Of a DNA stretch of 64,000 nt, positions 1 to 6,679 are shown piece by piece (within the stretch, counting starts at the first letter, position 1; each line of letters begins with the position of its first letter). Position numbers and translations under genes: made by a program. The DNA comes from Pontibacter beigongshangensis (GTDB lineage Bacteria; Bacteroidota; Bacteroidia; Cytophagales; Hymenobacteraceae), in assembly GCF_014332515.1 (NCBI RefSeq), contig NZ_VFSD01000001.1, positions 372,001-436,000 of the forward strand, in the 5' to 3' direction. Below the pieces are notes generated by a model that had not been told where the DNA came from, searched no databases, and saw only the letters and a list, made by a program, of their open reading frames with translations.

Positions 1-20
1 AAATGTGTCTTGTGCCATAT

Positions 21-662
21 TTAAAAAAGAAGTTTAATCGTGTTTGGTAAATCTGATTGAGGCTCTGATGCCTTAGACATTTGCTTAAAGTATCCGCTCA
101 GGTGATAAGATTCTTGAATGAAATCTCTAAAGTCAGATACTAAGGAGTTACAGGATGTGTCTTTTTTTGACAATCTCCATTCTTGAGTTGATTTTTTGAA
201 AAACAAACCATCAAAATCATATTTGAAGGTGTAAATTGAACAGTGGGGATCATTATTATACATAAACACAAAGTCACCATTTGTATTTATGCTGCTCCCG
301 ATAAGAATTGTCTTAATCTCAATTTGTGAGTAGGAAAGGTCATGATCTTCTAAAATACTCTTTATCCCTGTTACATATCGCTGCGCCTGCATATAGGCAT
401 TAGCATCAATATCATTGAGTTTGCATTCAATAACTGTAATAACAATTTTCCTTCGGGCTGGGTATTCAATTGTAGGATCATATGGTATTTGCTTGTATTC
501 AACATTTATCAAGTCAGCAATCCCGTAATTACCTAGATTTACCTGTTGCAACAATTGAATATTATCAGGTCTAAAAATCGAGTTAATCACCAAACCCCTG
601 CTCCCAATCTTTTCAGGATTATTGTAAATCATGTTTTCTATATCCTTCTCTAAAAATTTCAT
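21..662 (-). CDS. PD-(D/E)XK-type nuclease-like protein
   Basis: 213 residues. A PD-(D/E)XK arrangement is visible: Asp50 in GIADLI, then Glu79-Cys80-Lys81 (ExK) after a hydrophobic strand, and Gln94 in a following helix (AQRYV). This is the core of RecB/NucS-like endonucleases, so metal-dependent DNA cleavage is the likely activity; the substrate is unknown. The gene is AT-rich compared with the chromosomal genes to the right, which fits acquired DNA. It is transcribed leftward, divergent from the small gene at 804-962, and probably shares its intergenic control region. It could instead be a DNA-binding protein with an inactive nuclease fold. The fold call is fairly safe; the role is not known. 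Confidence 0.6.
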   Translation of the reverse strand: MKFLEKDIENMIYNNPEKIGSRGLVINSIFRPDNIQLLQQVNLGNYGIADLINVEYKQIPYDPTIEYPARRKIVITVIECKLNDIDANAYMQAQRYVTGIKSILEDHDLSYSQIEIKTILIGSSINTNGDFVFMYNNDPHCSIYTFKYDFDGLFFKKSTQEWRLSKKDTSCNSLVSDFRDFIQESYHLSGYFKQMSKASEPQSDLPNTIKLLF

Positions 663-683
663 GGGTTATTTGGTTTTAGGTGT

Positions 684-723
684 CATACATATTCTATGCA
701 ATTCTATGAACTTCTATCCACTT
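684..723. promoter_or_regulatory. 10-bp-phased CTATG iterons (putative operator)
   Basis: Three consecutive 10-bp units start with CTATG or CTATC (694, 704, 714), preceded by a related CATAC unit at 684. An inverted CATAG lies near 754. Units one helical turn apart in a divergent promoter region, next to a ribbon-helix-helix-like gene, are typical of RHH operators. The function is inferred. Confidence 0.35.
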
Positions 724-803
724 ATCAAAATAAAAACTCACTTTATTTGCATAGAAAAATATAAATACCTATAATTGTCCTATTAAATCCTATTCACTTA
801 ATT

Positions 804-962
804 ATGGCAGCCAAAGAGTACGTTAACTATCCGGTAAGACTAGAGAAAACCCTTTATGAAGTGGCTCAGGAGTATTGTGCAAAGGAGGAAATTTCTTTAG
901 CTGCTCTCCTGCGTAAGTTCCTGAAAGCACATCTGGCTGAAAAGGGCATTACAGTAGACTAA
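804..962 (+). CDS. Small ribbon-helix-helix-like protein (52 aa)
   Basis: A 52-codon ORF from ATG to TAA. The product starts MAAKEYVNYPVRLEKTLYE and continues with a helical segment ending in LLRKFLKAHLAEKG. A short beta-like N-terminus (YVNYPVRL) followed by two helices is the layout of Arc/CopG/MetJ-type ribbon-helix-helix DNA-binding proteins. It is the only rightward gene at this end of the element, divergent from the nuclease gene and convergent with the methyltransferase operon. Phased CTATG repeats upstream could be its operator. The RHH assignment rests on length and pattern only. Confidence 0.45.
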   Translation: MAAKEYVNYPVRLEKTLYEVAQEYCAKEEISLAALLRKFLKAHLAEKGITVD

Positions 963-973
963 CCCCTCCTTTC

Positions 974-1603
974 TCATGCTGCGAACAGATTTAGCTGGCG
1001 TTTGTGCTGGTTAAACCTGGCAAGCCCTTTTTCAAAGTATTCCTGATCTATCTCACAGCCTACAAATTCTTTCACCTGGTAGTCATAAGCGGCTATTACT
1101 GAACTCATGCTGCCTAAGTGGGTGTCTAGTATCTTCATATCAGGAGTGGCGTAGTTCTTTAAGAGCCATTTGTAGAGCTTTACAGGCTTCTGTGTGGGGT
1201 GATTTTTCCCGTTTGAATAGGCTTCCACCCTGCTCATTCTGAAAGCTTTAGAGGCTTTATCAAAAGAAGTCCAAGCTAACTCAAAATCTGACCCTGTAAA
1301 TACTTGCATCTTATCCCAAATAAGATTGCACCGTGTAGCTGGCAAATCGAAATAATTGCCGCCCCATATAATTTGATGATTTGAAACCCTGAAAAGCTCT
1401 GTAAAATATTCAATAGTGGGCACACTATCCCATTTTATGGAGTTCCTGTTATTATCAAACTTTGCTTTTCTTGTGCCTCCTCCATCAACTAACTTGTTCC
1501 CTATCCCATAGGGCGGATCAACGATGGCAAGTGAGAAATACTTATCAGGGTAACGAGCCATTACCTGTAGGCAGTCCTCGTTGAATAGTTGTATGTTGCT
1601 CAT
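974..1603 (-). CDS. DNA N6-adenine methyltransferase, phage type
   Basis: 209 residues. The catalytic motif IV DPPYGIG is at residues 29-35. The order motif IV first, then the SAM-binding motif I region (ILDTHLGSMSS, about residues 157-167), is that of beta-class amino-methyltransferases. HPTQKPV at about 135 is also characteristic of this family. It should methylate adenine N6 (N4-cytosine is possible) in double-stranded DNA. No restriction endonuclease partner adjoins it, so it looks like an orphan phage methylase that may protect phage DNA. It is the last gene of the leftward operon and starts immediately after the stop codon of the 73-aa gene. Confidence 0.85.
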   Translation of the reverse strand: MSNIQLFNEDCLQVMARYPDKYFSLAIVDPPYGIGNKLVDGGGTRKAKFDNNRNSIKWDSVPTIEYFTELFRVSNHQIIWGGNYFDLPATRCNLIWDKMQVFTGSDFELAWTSFDKASKAFRMSRVEAYSNGKNHPTQKPVKLYKWLLKNYATPDMKILDTHLGSMSSVIAAYDYQVKEFVGCEIDQEYFEKGLARFNQHKRQLNLFAA

Positions 1604-1825
1604 TTATGCTGCTCTTTTAAGGGGTTCTTTTCTCTTTCTTCCTCTAGTCCTGCACCTTTTCGCCTTCTTATTAAGCTCTGTAGGCACTTTGTAGGTGTAC
1701 CGGGTTGGTTCCCACTTCTCAATACTTCGAGGCTCTGGTGGCCTGAATACGGGGCTTGCATTGGCTTCTTCTAGTGCCATGCGCTCTGCCTGTTCGGGGG
1801 TAAGGTTCCAGAAATCAAAACTCAT
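1604..1825 (-). CDS. Hypothetical protein (73 aa), basic C-terminus
   Basis: 73 residues, not recognised. The N-terminal part contains a short acidic helix (TPEQAERMALEEA) and the last 20 residues are very rich in Lys and Arg. The start overlaps the end of the HExxH gene by 11 bp and the stop abuts the methyltransferase start codon, so it is embedded in the operon and probably translationally coupled. The basic tail suggests nucleic-acid contact, which is inference only. Confidence 0.55.
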   Translation of the reverse strand: MSFDFWNLTPEQAERMALEEANASPVFRPPEPRSIEKWEPTRYTYKVPTELNKKAKRCRTRGRKRKEPLKRAA

Positions 1826-2273
1826 AGCTGTTAAACTCTTTCTCCGGTGTCATCTGCACCTGCTCAAACACTCTCATTACCTTTGCTCTGAACTCTAAGG
1901 GGTATTCCAGCTTGCAGGGGTATCGTAAAACGCTCTCATCCCCTGTTTTTAGCCACTTCTGCACCATTAGCACCTCTGCCTCTTCGTTGTAATGATCCAA
2001 GTGGAGCTCCATATCTTTTGAGGCTGCATAAAGTGATTTTGAGTATTCAAAGCCGAGCTCCTGCATGTAAAGGTGATGAAGGAGCTCGTGATGCATGCGC
2101 ATTTCCCAAGTGTCAGAATAGCCGAGCTCCTTCGCTTTGTACCGGTACTCGTCAGTATCTTCTGGGCTGGCTCCTAACATCTGCCCATCAGGAAAGGTTG
2201 AACGCACATGGCGGGTCGTATGCCAGATTTCTACCAGGACGGGGCCTAGCTGTAGTTTGATAGGTTCTTTCAT
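1815..2273 (-). CDS. Hypothetical phage protein with HExxH motif
   Basis: 152 residues. An HELLH sequence (residues 62-66, within HHELLHH) lies in a predicted helix and matches the HExxH zinc-metallopeptidase signature; acidic residues in NEEAEV about 35 residues later could provide a third ligand. There is no signal peptide, so it would act in the cytoplasm. The start overlaps the end of the cytosine methyltransferase by 4 bp (ATGA type), and the end overlaps the next gene. It might be a metallopeptidase-like phage protein, but the motif alone does not prove activity. Confidence 0.55.
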   Translation of the reverse strand: MKEPIKLQLGPVLVEIWHTTRHVRSTFPDGQMLGASPEDTDEYRYKAKELGYSDTWEMRMHHELLHHLYMQELGFEYSKSLYAASKDMELHLDHYNEEAEVLMVQKWLKTGDESVLRYPCKLEYPLEFRAKVMRVFEQVQMTPEKEFNSYEF

Positions 2274-3175
2274 AAGGTATCGTAATTTTCAATTGCTTTA
2301 AATATCTCGTAAGCCACTTGGGGCACAATCGCGTTTCCTGCTGCCTTTATGGATTCGTTTCTCCATTTTGGAAAGGTAATTCCGTCCAGTTCGGTGGGAA
2401 GCCCATCATCTCCAGCGCAAACCGGGGGTTGAGTTGGAAATTTCTCCCAATCCGTCGTTGCAAATGCTCGTGCAAGTTTACCCCTCTCGAATGTTCCTGC
2501 CGTTTCAGAAAAGCCTCTGATTCCTGGTTGAATCCGCTTCTGTAATCCCGGGCTGTTGGGGTGGGGAGCATCCCCGAACGGGCCATTGTACCCAGGTTGC
2601 AAGTGGTTTTCCCCATATTCTTGGGATTGCCACTGGCAACCATCCGGGCTCTCCATTCGTGGTAGTCCTCCTCTATCTCCGTAGCCTTTGGTGTGGGCAA
2701 CAAACCATACCCTGTCCCTCCTGTGAGGGGCTCCGACACCGCAAGCCGGAAGTACATACGGTTGTACCTCGTACCCTTCAGTTTCCAGGTCAGCCTGCAC
2801 TTCGTTGAATACCATTCCCCCGTTCCAATTAACAAGGCCGAGAACGTTTTCGCCCACGACCCAGCGCGGGGCAATCTCCCGAATTGCTCTAAGCATCTCC
2901 GGCCATAGGTGGCGGTCATCTTCCTTTCCAAGTCGTTTGCCGGCCATTGAGTAGGGCTGACAGGGGAAGCCGCCCGTGAGAACGTCAATCCTGTTTCTCC
3001 AAATAGTGAAGTCTGCTTTTGTAATATCATGGTATGAGGTGGCGTTAGGCCAGTAATAGTTCAAAACTCTTTGTCCGAAGGGGTTCCACTCACAATGGAA
3101 TTTGTTTTCCCAGCCCATCCACTCTGCCGCAAGATCAAACCCTCCAATGCCACTGAATAATGAGCCGTGTGTCAT
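2270..3175 (-). CDS. dcm: DNA (cytosine-5-)-methyltransferase
   Basis: 301 residues with the ordered C5-methyltransferase motifs: SAM-binding LFSGIGGFD (6-14), the catalytic Pro-Cys loop GGFPCQPYS with nucleophile Cys72, GENV (108-111), the HRRDRVWFVA block from 151, and the C-terminal AAGNAIVPQV (about 278-287). The region between 160 and 278, holding the target-recognition part, is short. It transfers methyl groups from SAM to cytosine C5. No cognate endonuclease is adjacent, so it is an orphan phage methylase. A second long ORF in another frame lies inside it on the same strand. It follows the 64-aa gene by one base. The symbol is used in the generic family sense. Confidence 0.93.
   Translation of the reverse strand: MTHGSLFSGIGGFDLAAEWMGWENKFHCEWNPFGQRVLNYYWPNATSYHDITKADFTIWRNRIDVLTGGFPCQPYSMAGKRLGKEDDRHLWPEMLRAIREIAPRWVVGENVLGLVNWNGGMVFNEVQADLETEGYEVQPYVLPACGVGAPHRRDRVWFVAHTKGYGDRGGLPRMESPDGCQWQSQEYGENHLQPGYNGPFGDAPHPNSPGLQKRIQPGIRGFSETAGTFERGKLARAFATTDWEKFPTQPPVCAGDDGLPTELDGITFPKWRNESIKAAGNAIVPQVAYEIFKAIENYDTL
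2347..3030 (-). CDS. Candidate overprinted gene nested in the cytosine methyltransferase
   Basis: A 227-codon ORF lies wholly inside the methyltransferase gene on the same strand in another frame, starting at an ATG whose bases also encode the ADFTI region upstream of the methylase Pro-Cys loop. Its product looks protein-like, with WYSTKCRLTWKLKGTRYNR, two LLPTP/MLPTPTARDY blocks and a C-terminal LNPRFALEMMGFPPNWTEL block. From memory, phage proteins carrying LPTPTARD and LNPxFVExMMGFPxxWT blocks exist as separate entries, often beside or overlapping C5 methylases. No independent start signal is evident. It could be a shadow ORF that only looks conserved because the methylase frame is; the distinction needs codon-level comparison. 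Confidence 0.5.
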   Translation of the reverse strand: MILQKQTSLFGETGLTFSRAASPVSPTQWPANDLERKMTATYGRRCLEQFGRLPRAGSWAKTFSALLIGTGEWYSTKCRLTWKLKGTRYNRMYFRLAVSEPLTGGTGYGLLPTPKATEIEEDYHEWRARMVASGNPKNMGKTTCNLGTMARSGMLPTPTARDYRSGFNQESEAFLKRQEHSRGVNLHEHLQRRIGRNFQLNPRFALEMMGFPPNWTELPFQNGETNP

Positions 3176-3176
3176 A

Positions 3177-3371
3177 TCAGTTCTTTCTTAGTGCTACATC
3201 TTCTTTACTTACTGTATAGGCCTCTCCGTCTATTTCCACGAGGTAGAAGCCGTTTTCGTAGTCCAGTACTGGTAAGTCCTTGCCTTTAACATGTTGTTCA
3301 AATATGGGCTGGTTAACGCCTACTTCTGGGTAGGTCAGTTTTGGATTAATCCTGATTGTCTTTGGTAGCAT
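3177..3371 (-). CDS. Hypothetical protein (64 aa)
   Basis: 64 residues, not recognised. The sequence suggests a small beta-rich domain (ENGFYLVEIDGEAYTVSKEDV). It ends one base before the cytosine methyltransferase start codon and its first codons overlap the end of the 52-aa ORF upstream, so it belongs to the same leftward transcript. Confidence 0.5.
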   Translation of the reverse strand: MLPKTIRINPKLTYPEVGVNQPIFEQHVKGKDLPVLDYENGFYLVEIDGEAYTVSKEDVALRKN

Positions 3372-3504
3372 CGTAGTAGTTGTTAAGGTTATGTTGATAT
3401 GCTTTTTTAGCCTTGCCTTCTGGCATGTTCTCTATGTAAGAGGTGTGGCGTTTAAGGAACTTACTTTCGTCTGTTATCCTTTCGCCTGGGTTAAGGTAGA
3501 TCAT
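3346..3504 (-). CDS. Hypothetical small protein (52 aa)
   Basis: A 52-codon ORF beginning MIYLNPGERITDESKFLKR and ending in an aromatic, polar stretch (NLNNYYDATKDNQD). It fills most of the gap between the PAPS-reductase-like gene and the 64-aa gene and overlaps the latter's start by 26 bp. It is charged and hydrophilic with no signal peptide. It is supported by position and coding-like composition only. Confidence 0.4.
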   Translation of the reverse strand: MIYLNPGERITDESKFLKRHTSYIENMPEGKAKKAYQHNLNNYYDATKDNQD

Positions 3505-3598
3505 AAAATAAGGGGTGGGCGGCTGTATCTTGCTATCCGCTTGTACTCCTCGCTCCTATCGTCGCTGTGGGGTACCGCTACTATCAAGGCCGCAGGGG

Positions 3599-4480
3599 TT
3601 ATTCACAAATATTGTAGTAGGACATGCAGGAAGGGCGGCTAAACAACTCTTGCTGATCGGGGTTATCTGCCACATACTTTACCACATCGGACACCAAAGG
3701 CACATTCCCCTGTGGCGTTTCTTTGCTGCAAAACCTGCGCGGGATATAATCAGGCGGGAAGAACGTGCTATTCTCTAGTGCTTCCAGTGCTTCCAGTGTT
3801 TCCAGTGTTTCCAGTGTTTCAGGGAACTTCTCAGCTATGGTTTTAATCTCGTTATGGCTGCACATAATGCAAGGAAAACACCCTACCCGCTTCATGCCCA
3901 TGTAATACAGGGGGTTAGGTTTAAAGCCTTTGGAAAGGATAAAATCTATCACCTCCTGGCCGCTCCACTTGTGAATAGGTCTTTCCACATCGGCTGAATG
4001 CTTATCGCACCAAGCGACAATATCTTTCTTCCGGTAGCTGTGGTACTTTGGTTTGCCTTTTTTGTCGGTGCCGTATGGCTCAAAGTAGAACTTAAAATAA
4101 TCATCTGAGGGACTCATGGCGCGTCTTGCTGCGCTTTCCTCTGCCCTGATGCCCTGGTAAATTCTTACATCTTCTGTGAGGCTTAAAACATAGTCTATAG
4201 AGGGCTTTACTTTGAGTTCCTCCGTGCAGAACCTGGCTTTAGTTGAGGGGAATCGACCTTTTTTAGTTACCATATCAGCAAAGCCATCGTATTTCTTGCT
4301 CTTGATAATCTTTATCTGCTGCCCGATCTGGCTTTCCACCTCTTTGATGTGCTGGTAGGTAAGCTCGTGTTCCCATCCGGTATCACAGAACACTATCTCG
4401 AAGGCTGGCAGGTTGTCTTTTGCCCAGAGCAGGGTCGCTAGACTATCCTTGCCACCTGAAAACATGATTATATTTCTCAT
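3599..4480 (-). CDS. PP-loop PAPS-reductase-like enzyme, phage type
   Basis: 293 residues. The ATP-pyrophosphatase PP-loop SGGKDS is at 8-13, followed by FCDTGWEHE, and the IRAEES segment at 111-116 is typical of the phosphoadenosine-phosphosulfate reductase family. Cysteines cluster as GCFPCIMC (201, 204, 207), with Cys85 and Cys251, possibly binding Fe-S or zinc. Phage and mobile-element members are usually not sulfate-assimilation enzymes but relate to DndC-like or other PP-loop proteins; their chemistry here is unknown. A 9-bp tandem repeat encodes ETLETLETLEALEALE at 221-236. It sits in the same operon as two DNA methylases, so a nucleic-acid modification role is possible but inferred. 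Confidence 0.75.
   Translation of the reverse strand: MRNIIMFSGGKDSLATLLWAKDNLPAFEIVFCDTGWEHELTYQHIKEVESQIGQQIKIIKSKKYDGFADMVTKKGRFPSTKARFCTEELKVKPSIDYVLSLTEDVRIYQGIRAEESAARRAMSPSDDYFKFYFEPYGTDKKGKPKYHSYRKKDIVAWCDKHSADVERPIHKWSGQEVIDFILSKGFKPNPLYYMGMKRVGCFPCIMCSHNEIKTIAEKFPETLETLETLEALEALENSTFFPPDYIPRRFCSKETPQGNVPLVSDVVKYVADNPDQQELFSRPSCMSYYNICE
3776..3825. repeat. 9-bp tandem repeat inside the PP-loop gene
   Basis: About five head-to-tail copies of a 9-bp unit (GCTTCCAGT, drifting to GTTTCCAGT). The unit is a multiple of three, so changes in copy number would lengthen or shorten the encoded Leu-Glu-Thr/Ala repeat without a frameshift. Confidence 0.8.
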
Positions 4481-4483
4481 CCT

Positions 4484-4645
4484 TTATTTTGCGTTAACGA
4501 TTGAAGCGCCCTTATTCTGTGATTTTGAGTACACAATACTCCCATCCTCCTTTTCTATCACTTCCCCATACTTATATTTATCATACAGGAATACAAGGAA
4601 CAGGATAAACGAGCAGGCGATACTTATAAGCAGGTAGGTTATCAT
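4484..4645 (-). CDS. Small single-pass membrane protein (53 aa)
   Basis: A 53-codon ORF with one N-terminal transmembrane helix (YLLISIACSFILFLVFLY) and a hydrophilic tail of about 30 residues. The stop lies 3 bp before the start of the PAPS-reductase-like gene, so the two are probably co-translated. Short membrane proteins are common in phage early operons; its function is unknown. Confidence 0.5.
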   Translation of the reverse strand: MITYLLISIACSFILFLVFLYDKYKYGEVIEKEDGSIVYSKSQNKGASIVNAK

Positions 4646-4657
4646 GGCTTTATTTGG

Positions 4658-4969
4658 TTATAGTTCAACTAATTCAGACAGGAGCAAGGCAGATATGGCC
4701 TCTTTTTCTTCGTGTTTCGGCTCATAGGATTGCATAAAGGACTTCAGGTAGCGCATGGCCGAACGCTTGAAATCTTCTGGCAGGTCAGGTTTAAAATTCA
4801 GGGTGCCGCCTGTGAAGAATAGCGTATTGAAAAGTCTATTATAAGGCGTGCTGCCATTATAATAACCTCTGGCCTTTGCTTCTATCAGGAGCTTTTTATC
4901 TGTTTTCACTGTTGAAAAGGCCATATCAACATCAGAGATTGGAGGGAATTTATACTTAAGTAGATCCAT
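4658..4969 (-). CDS. Hypothetical protein (103 aa)
   Basis: 103 residues, not recognised. It is mixed alpha/beta in appearance, ends in an acidic helix (EEKEAISALLLSELVEL) and has no signal peptide or membrane segment. Its start codon overlaps the stop of the 30-aa ORF upstream (TAATG), the compact arrangement seen throughout this operon. Confidence 0.5.
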   Translation of the reverse strand: MDLLKYKFPPISDVDMAFSTVKTDKKLLIEAKARGYYNGSTPYNRLFNTLFFTGGTLNFKPDLPEDFKRSAMRYLKSFMQSYEPKHEEKEAISALLLSELVEL

Positions 4970-5061
4970 TATTTCTTTTGGTTAAGTGTTAACTGAAGTC
5001 TTTCAATATGCTTAGGCAGGTCTGCCAGTTTGCAGTAGGTGGTAATGCGTCTTACTTTCAT
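4969..5061 (-). CDS. Possible 30-aa micro-ORF
   Basis: A 30-codon ORF from ATG to TAA whose stop overlaps the next start codon (TAATG). The peptide is basic (MKVRRITTYCKLADLPKHIE at its start). Translational coupling and the otherwise empty gap are the only support; it may just be a leader peptide. Confidence 0.3.
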   Translation of the reverse strand: MKVRRITTYCKLADLPKHIERLQLTLNQKK

Positions 5062-5063
5062 AA

Positions 5064-5270
5064 CTAGGCTGGGTTAGCGTATTTGGTTAGCTCCCTTTCT
5101 CTCCTGAACTCCTGCAGCCAGAGATAACCACCAGTACCGATCAGTACCGAACCGGCTACCAGGAGTATGACAGTTTCCAGCGGCCCTTGTACTATGCCGG
5201 ACAGGATAAGGAACAGCAGGCCGATGTAGCCCACTGCTTTTTGATTGGTTTTGTTATTTCGGTTCTCCAT
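5064..5270 (-). CDS. Small two-helix membrane protein (68 aa)
   Basis: The ATG at 5270 (MENRNNKTNQKAV) was chosen; longer in-frame versions run into the upstream gene and give an implausible N-terminus. The product has two adjacent hydrophobic helices (GYIGLLFLILSGIV and VILLVAGSVLIGTGGYLWL), a charged N-terminus and a charged C-tail. The layout resembles small holin-like or accessory phage membrane proteins, but its position in the early operon does not suggest lysis. Function unknown. Confidence 0.5.
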   Translation of the reverse strand: MENRNNKTNQKAVGYIGLLFLILSGIVQGPLETVILLVAGSVLIGTGGYLWLQEFRRERELTKYANPA

Positions 5271-5305
5271 TTTTTCTAAGTGTATGCTGTGTTGTACAAA
5301 CTTTT

Positions 5306-5551
5306 TCAATCCTGAAAAAACTGCTTTTTGGTAAGCACTAACCACTCCGGCACCGTGATCTCTACATACCCTGGCTGCTCCGGCTCTACTGTGCATCTGC
5401 TTACTGGGAGGTGGGCCATAAACCCTACCCGCCCTTTCTGCAGCACGAAGCTTTTAGCGGTTTCTCCTGCATGAACTGTAGGAGGTATGTAGACATAGAG
5501 GGTTCTTTCTGTAGGCTCTGTGAGAGAGGCAAGGATGGTTTTAGGCTGCAT
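5306..5551 (-). CDS. Hypothetical phage protein (81 aa)
   Basis: 81 residues, predominantly beta-strand-like (RTLYVYIPPTVHAG, GYVEITVPEWLVL). Its start overlaps the end of the ERF gene by 11 bp. Position next to the annealing protein suggests a recombination accessory, but no motif is recognised. Confidence 0.5.
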   Translation of the reverse strand: MQPKTILASLTEPTERTLYVYIPPTVHAGETAKSFVLQKGRVGFMAHLPVSRCTVEPEQPGYVEITVPEWLVLTKKQFFQD

Positions 5552-6254
5552 TGGCTTTGGTCTTTGCGGCTGTTACTGCTTTCTCGGCTACCTGCTTCTT
5601 TAGGAATTGTATAGCTTTTTGGGCTTCTTCTTTTGTGAACTTGTCCATTTTGCCAGTTACACGCTTAATGGTTTCTTCTGTCTGAGCCGGGTCTTTTAAC
5701 CATTCCAGTATTTCAGCCCTTTGCGGGTCTGACATGGGCTTTTTAGCTTCCTCTGCGGCTTTGGCTGCTGCCTTGTTCTGCTGTTCCTCCAGCTCCTTAT
5801 TATGGGTCTTGTCGGTGTCGTCACCTGTAGGAATGGCAAAGGTCTTTAAAAGGAGATTCTTGTAAGCGTAGGTCATAGCCTTGCCTACTCCCTTATCTTG
5901 CGGGTCTGTACCTGTGCCGGAGCTTACCACGATCTCAAACTCTTCCGGCTTGTCTACATTCACCATCTTATAGCGAACATCTACTGTAGTGATGGGCACT
6001 AGTACCTGCTGCCCCTGGTTATTAAGCCTGGCTTTATCTTCCATCATATGCACCTGCTCAATAGGGAAGATTACCAGCCCGTGCCGTATCATGGCCTGCC
6101 GAACGGATTCGGTTACTTTCTCAATGCTGATGGCCTTATAACCGTAGTTGCCGGAGCCTACCTGATCGTCTTTCTGCAGGTACTGTATATCTGCCATTAC
6201 CGCGCTGATGCGTTGGTATAGGTTCTTTACTGGTTGTGTTTCTTGATTATCCAT
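5541..6254 (-). CDS. erf: ERF-family single-strand annealing protein
   Basis: 237 residues. The ERF signature is clear: residues 30-45 (GSGNYGYKAISIEKV), then SSGTGTDPQDKGVGKAMTYA from 111 and IPTGDDTD at 141-148. ERF proteins (P22 Erf type) form rings that anneal complementary DNA strands during phage recombination and genome circularisation. The C-terminal third is lysine- and alanine-rich with low complexity, as is common for the tail. This gene identifies the operon as a phage early/recombination module. No single-strand binding protein or exonuclease is seen beside it. Confidence 0.88.
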   Translation of the reverse strand: MDNQETQPVKNLYQRISAVMADIQYLQKDDQVGSGNYGYKAISIEKVTESVRQAMIRHGLVIFPIEQVHMMEDKARLNNQGQQVLVPITTVDVRYKMVNVDKPEEFEIVVSSGTGTDPQDKGVGKAMTYAYKNLLLKTFAIPTGDDTDKTHNKELEEQQNKAAAKAAEEAKKPMSDPQRAEILEWLKDPAQTEETIKRVTGKMDKFTKEEAQKAIQFLKKQVAEKAVTAAKTKANAA

Positions 6255-6271
6255 TATCTAGGGGTTATAGG

Positions 6272-6517
6272 TTACTTTAATTCAGGAAAGGGAAAATCTT
6301 TGATTCGGGCAATGGCTACCTGGCCTATTGCCCCAAGTCCGGCTAAGTGCCTTTCTACATTCTCGCGGTCGGCTCTGGTGGCTTCATAGGCAAAGTTGCT
6401 GATGGCGGTGTCTGTCCAGGCATCTAAGGCGGCGGGCTGGCTTTTAATCGCCTGCTCCCATGTTTCATGCCCGTACTCCTGTGCCAGAGCGTCTTTAATT
6501 TGCTGTATCGTTCTCAT
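6272..6517 (-). CDS. Hypothetical protein (81 aa)
   Basis: 81 residues, mostly helical (IQQIKDALAQEYG, DTAISNFAYEATRAD), not recognised. The start codon overlaps the stop of the upstream lipoprotein ORF (ATGA), indicating coupling. It directly precedes the ERF gene in the transcript. Confidence 0.5.
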   Translation of the reverse strand: MRTIQQIKDALAQEYGHETWEQAIKSQPAALDAWTDTAISNFAYEATRADRENVERHLAGLGAIGQVAIARIKDFPFPELK

Positions 6518-6675
6518 TTCCCGAACTGGCTGTTGAATACTCTTGCACTATGCTTCACATGCTCCGGTTTCGGCTTCGTGTGGCAGGACTTGGAAAAGGA
6601 TTTGTAACTGGTGGTTTTCGGGCTACAGCCTGCAAAGGCTAAGGCGGTGATAAGGAGGGCTATAAAGTTTCTCAT
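6514..6675 (-). CDS. Small lipoprotein (53 aa)
   Basis: A 53-codon ORF with a short signal sequence (MRNFIALLITALAFAGC) ending in a lipobox with Cys17 as the likely lipidation site. The mature part is basic and polar, about 36 residues. The stop overlaps the next start as ATGA. Size and lipobox resemble Rz1-like outer spanins, but no inner spanin partner is nearby and the gene lies in an early operon, so that role is doubtful. Confidence 0.55.
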   Translation of the reverse strand: MRNFIALLITALAFAGCSPKTTSYKSFSKSCHTKPKPEHVKHSARVFNSQFGK

Positions 6676-6679
6676 ACAA

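Noticed and set aside
3391-3778. Plus-strand ORFs (83 and 87 codons) over the start of the PP-loop region
   Set aside because: They are antisense to the leftward operon, overlap each other and the 52-aa minus-strand ORF, and show no protein-like pattern.
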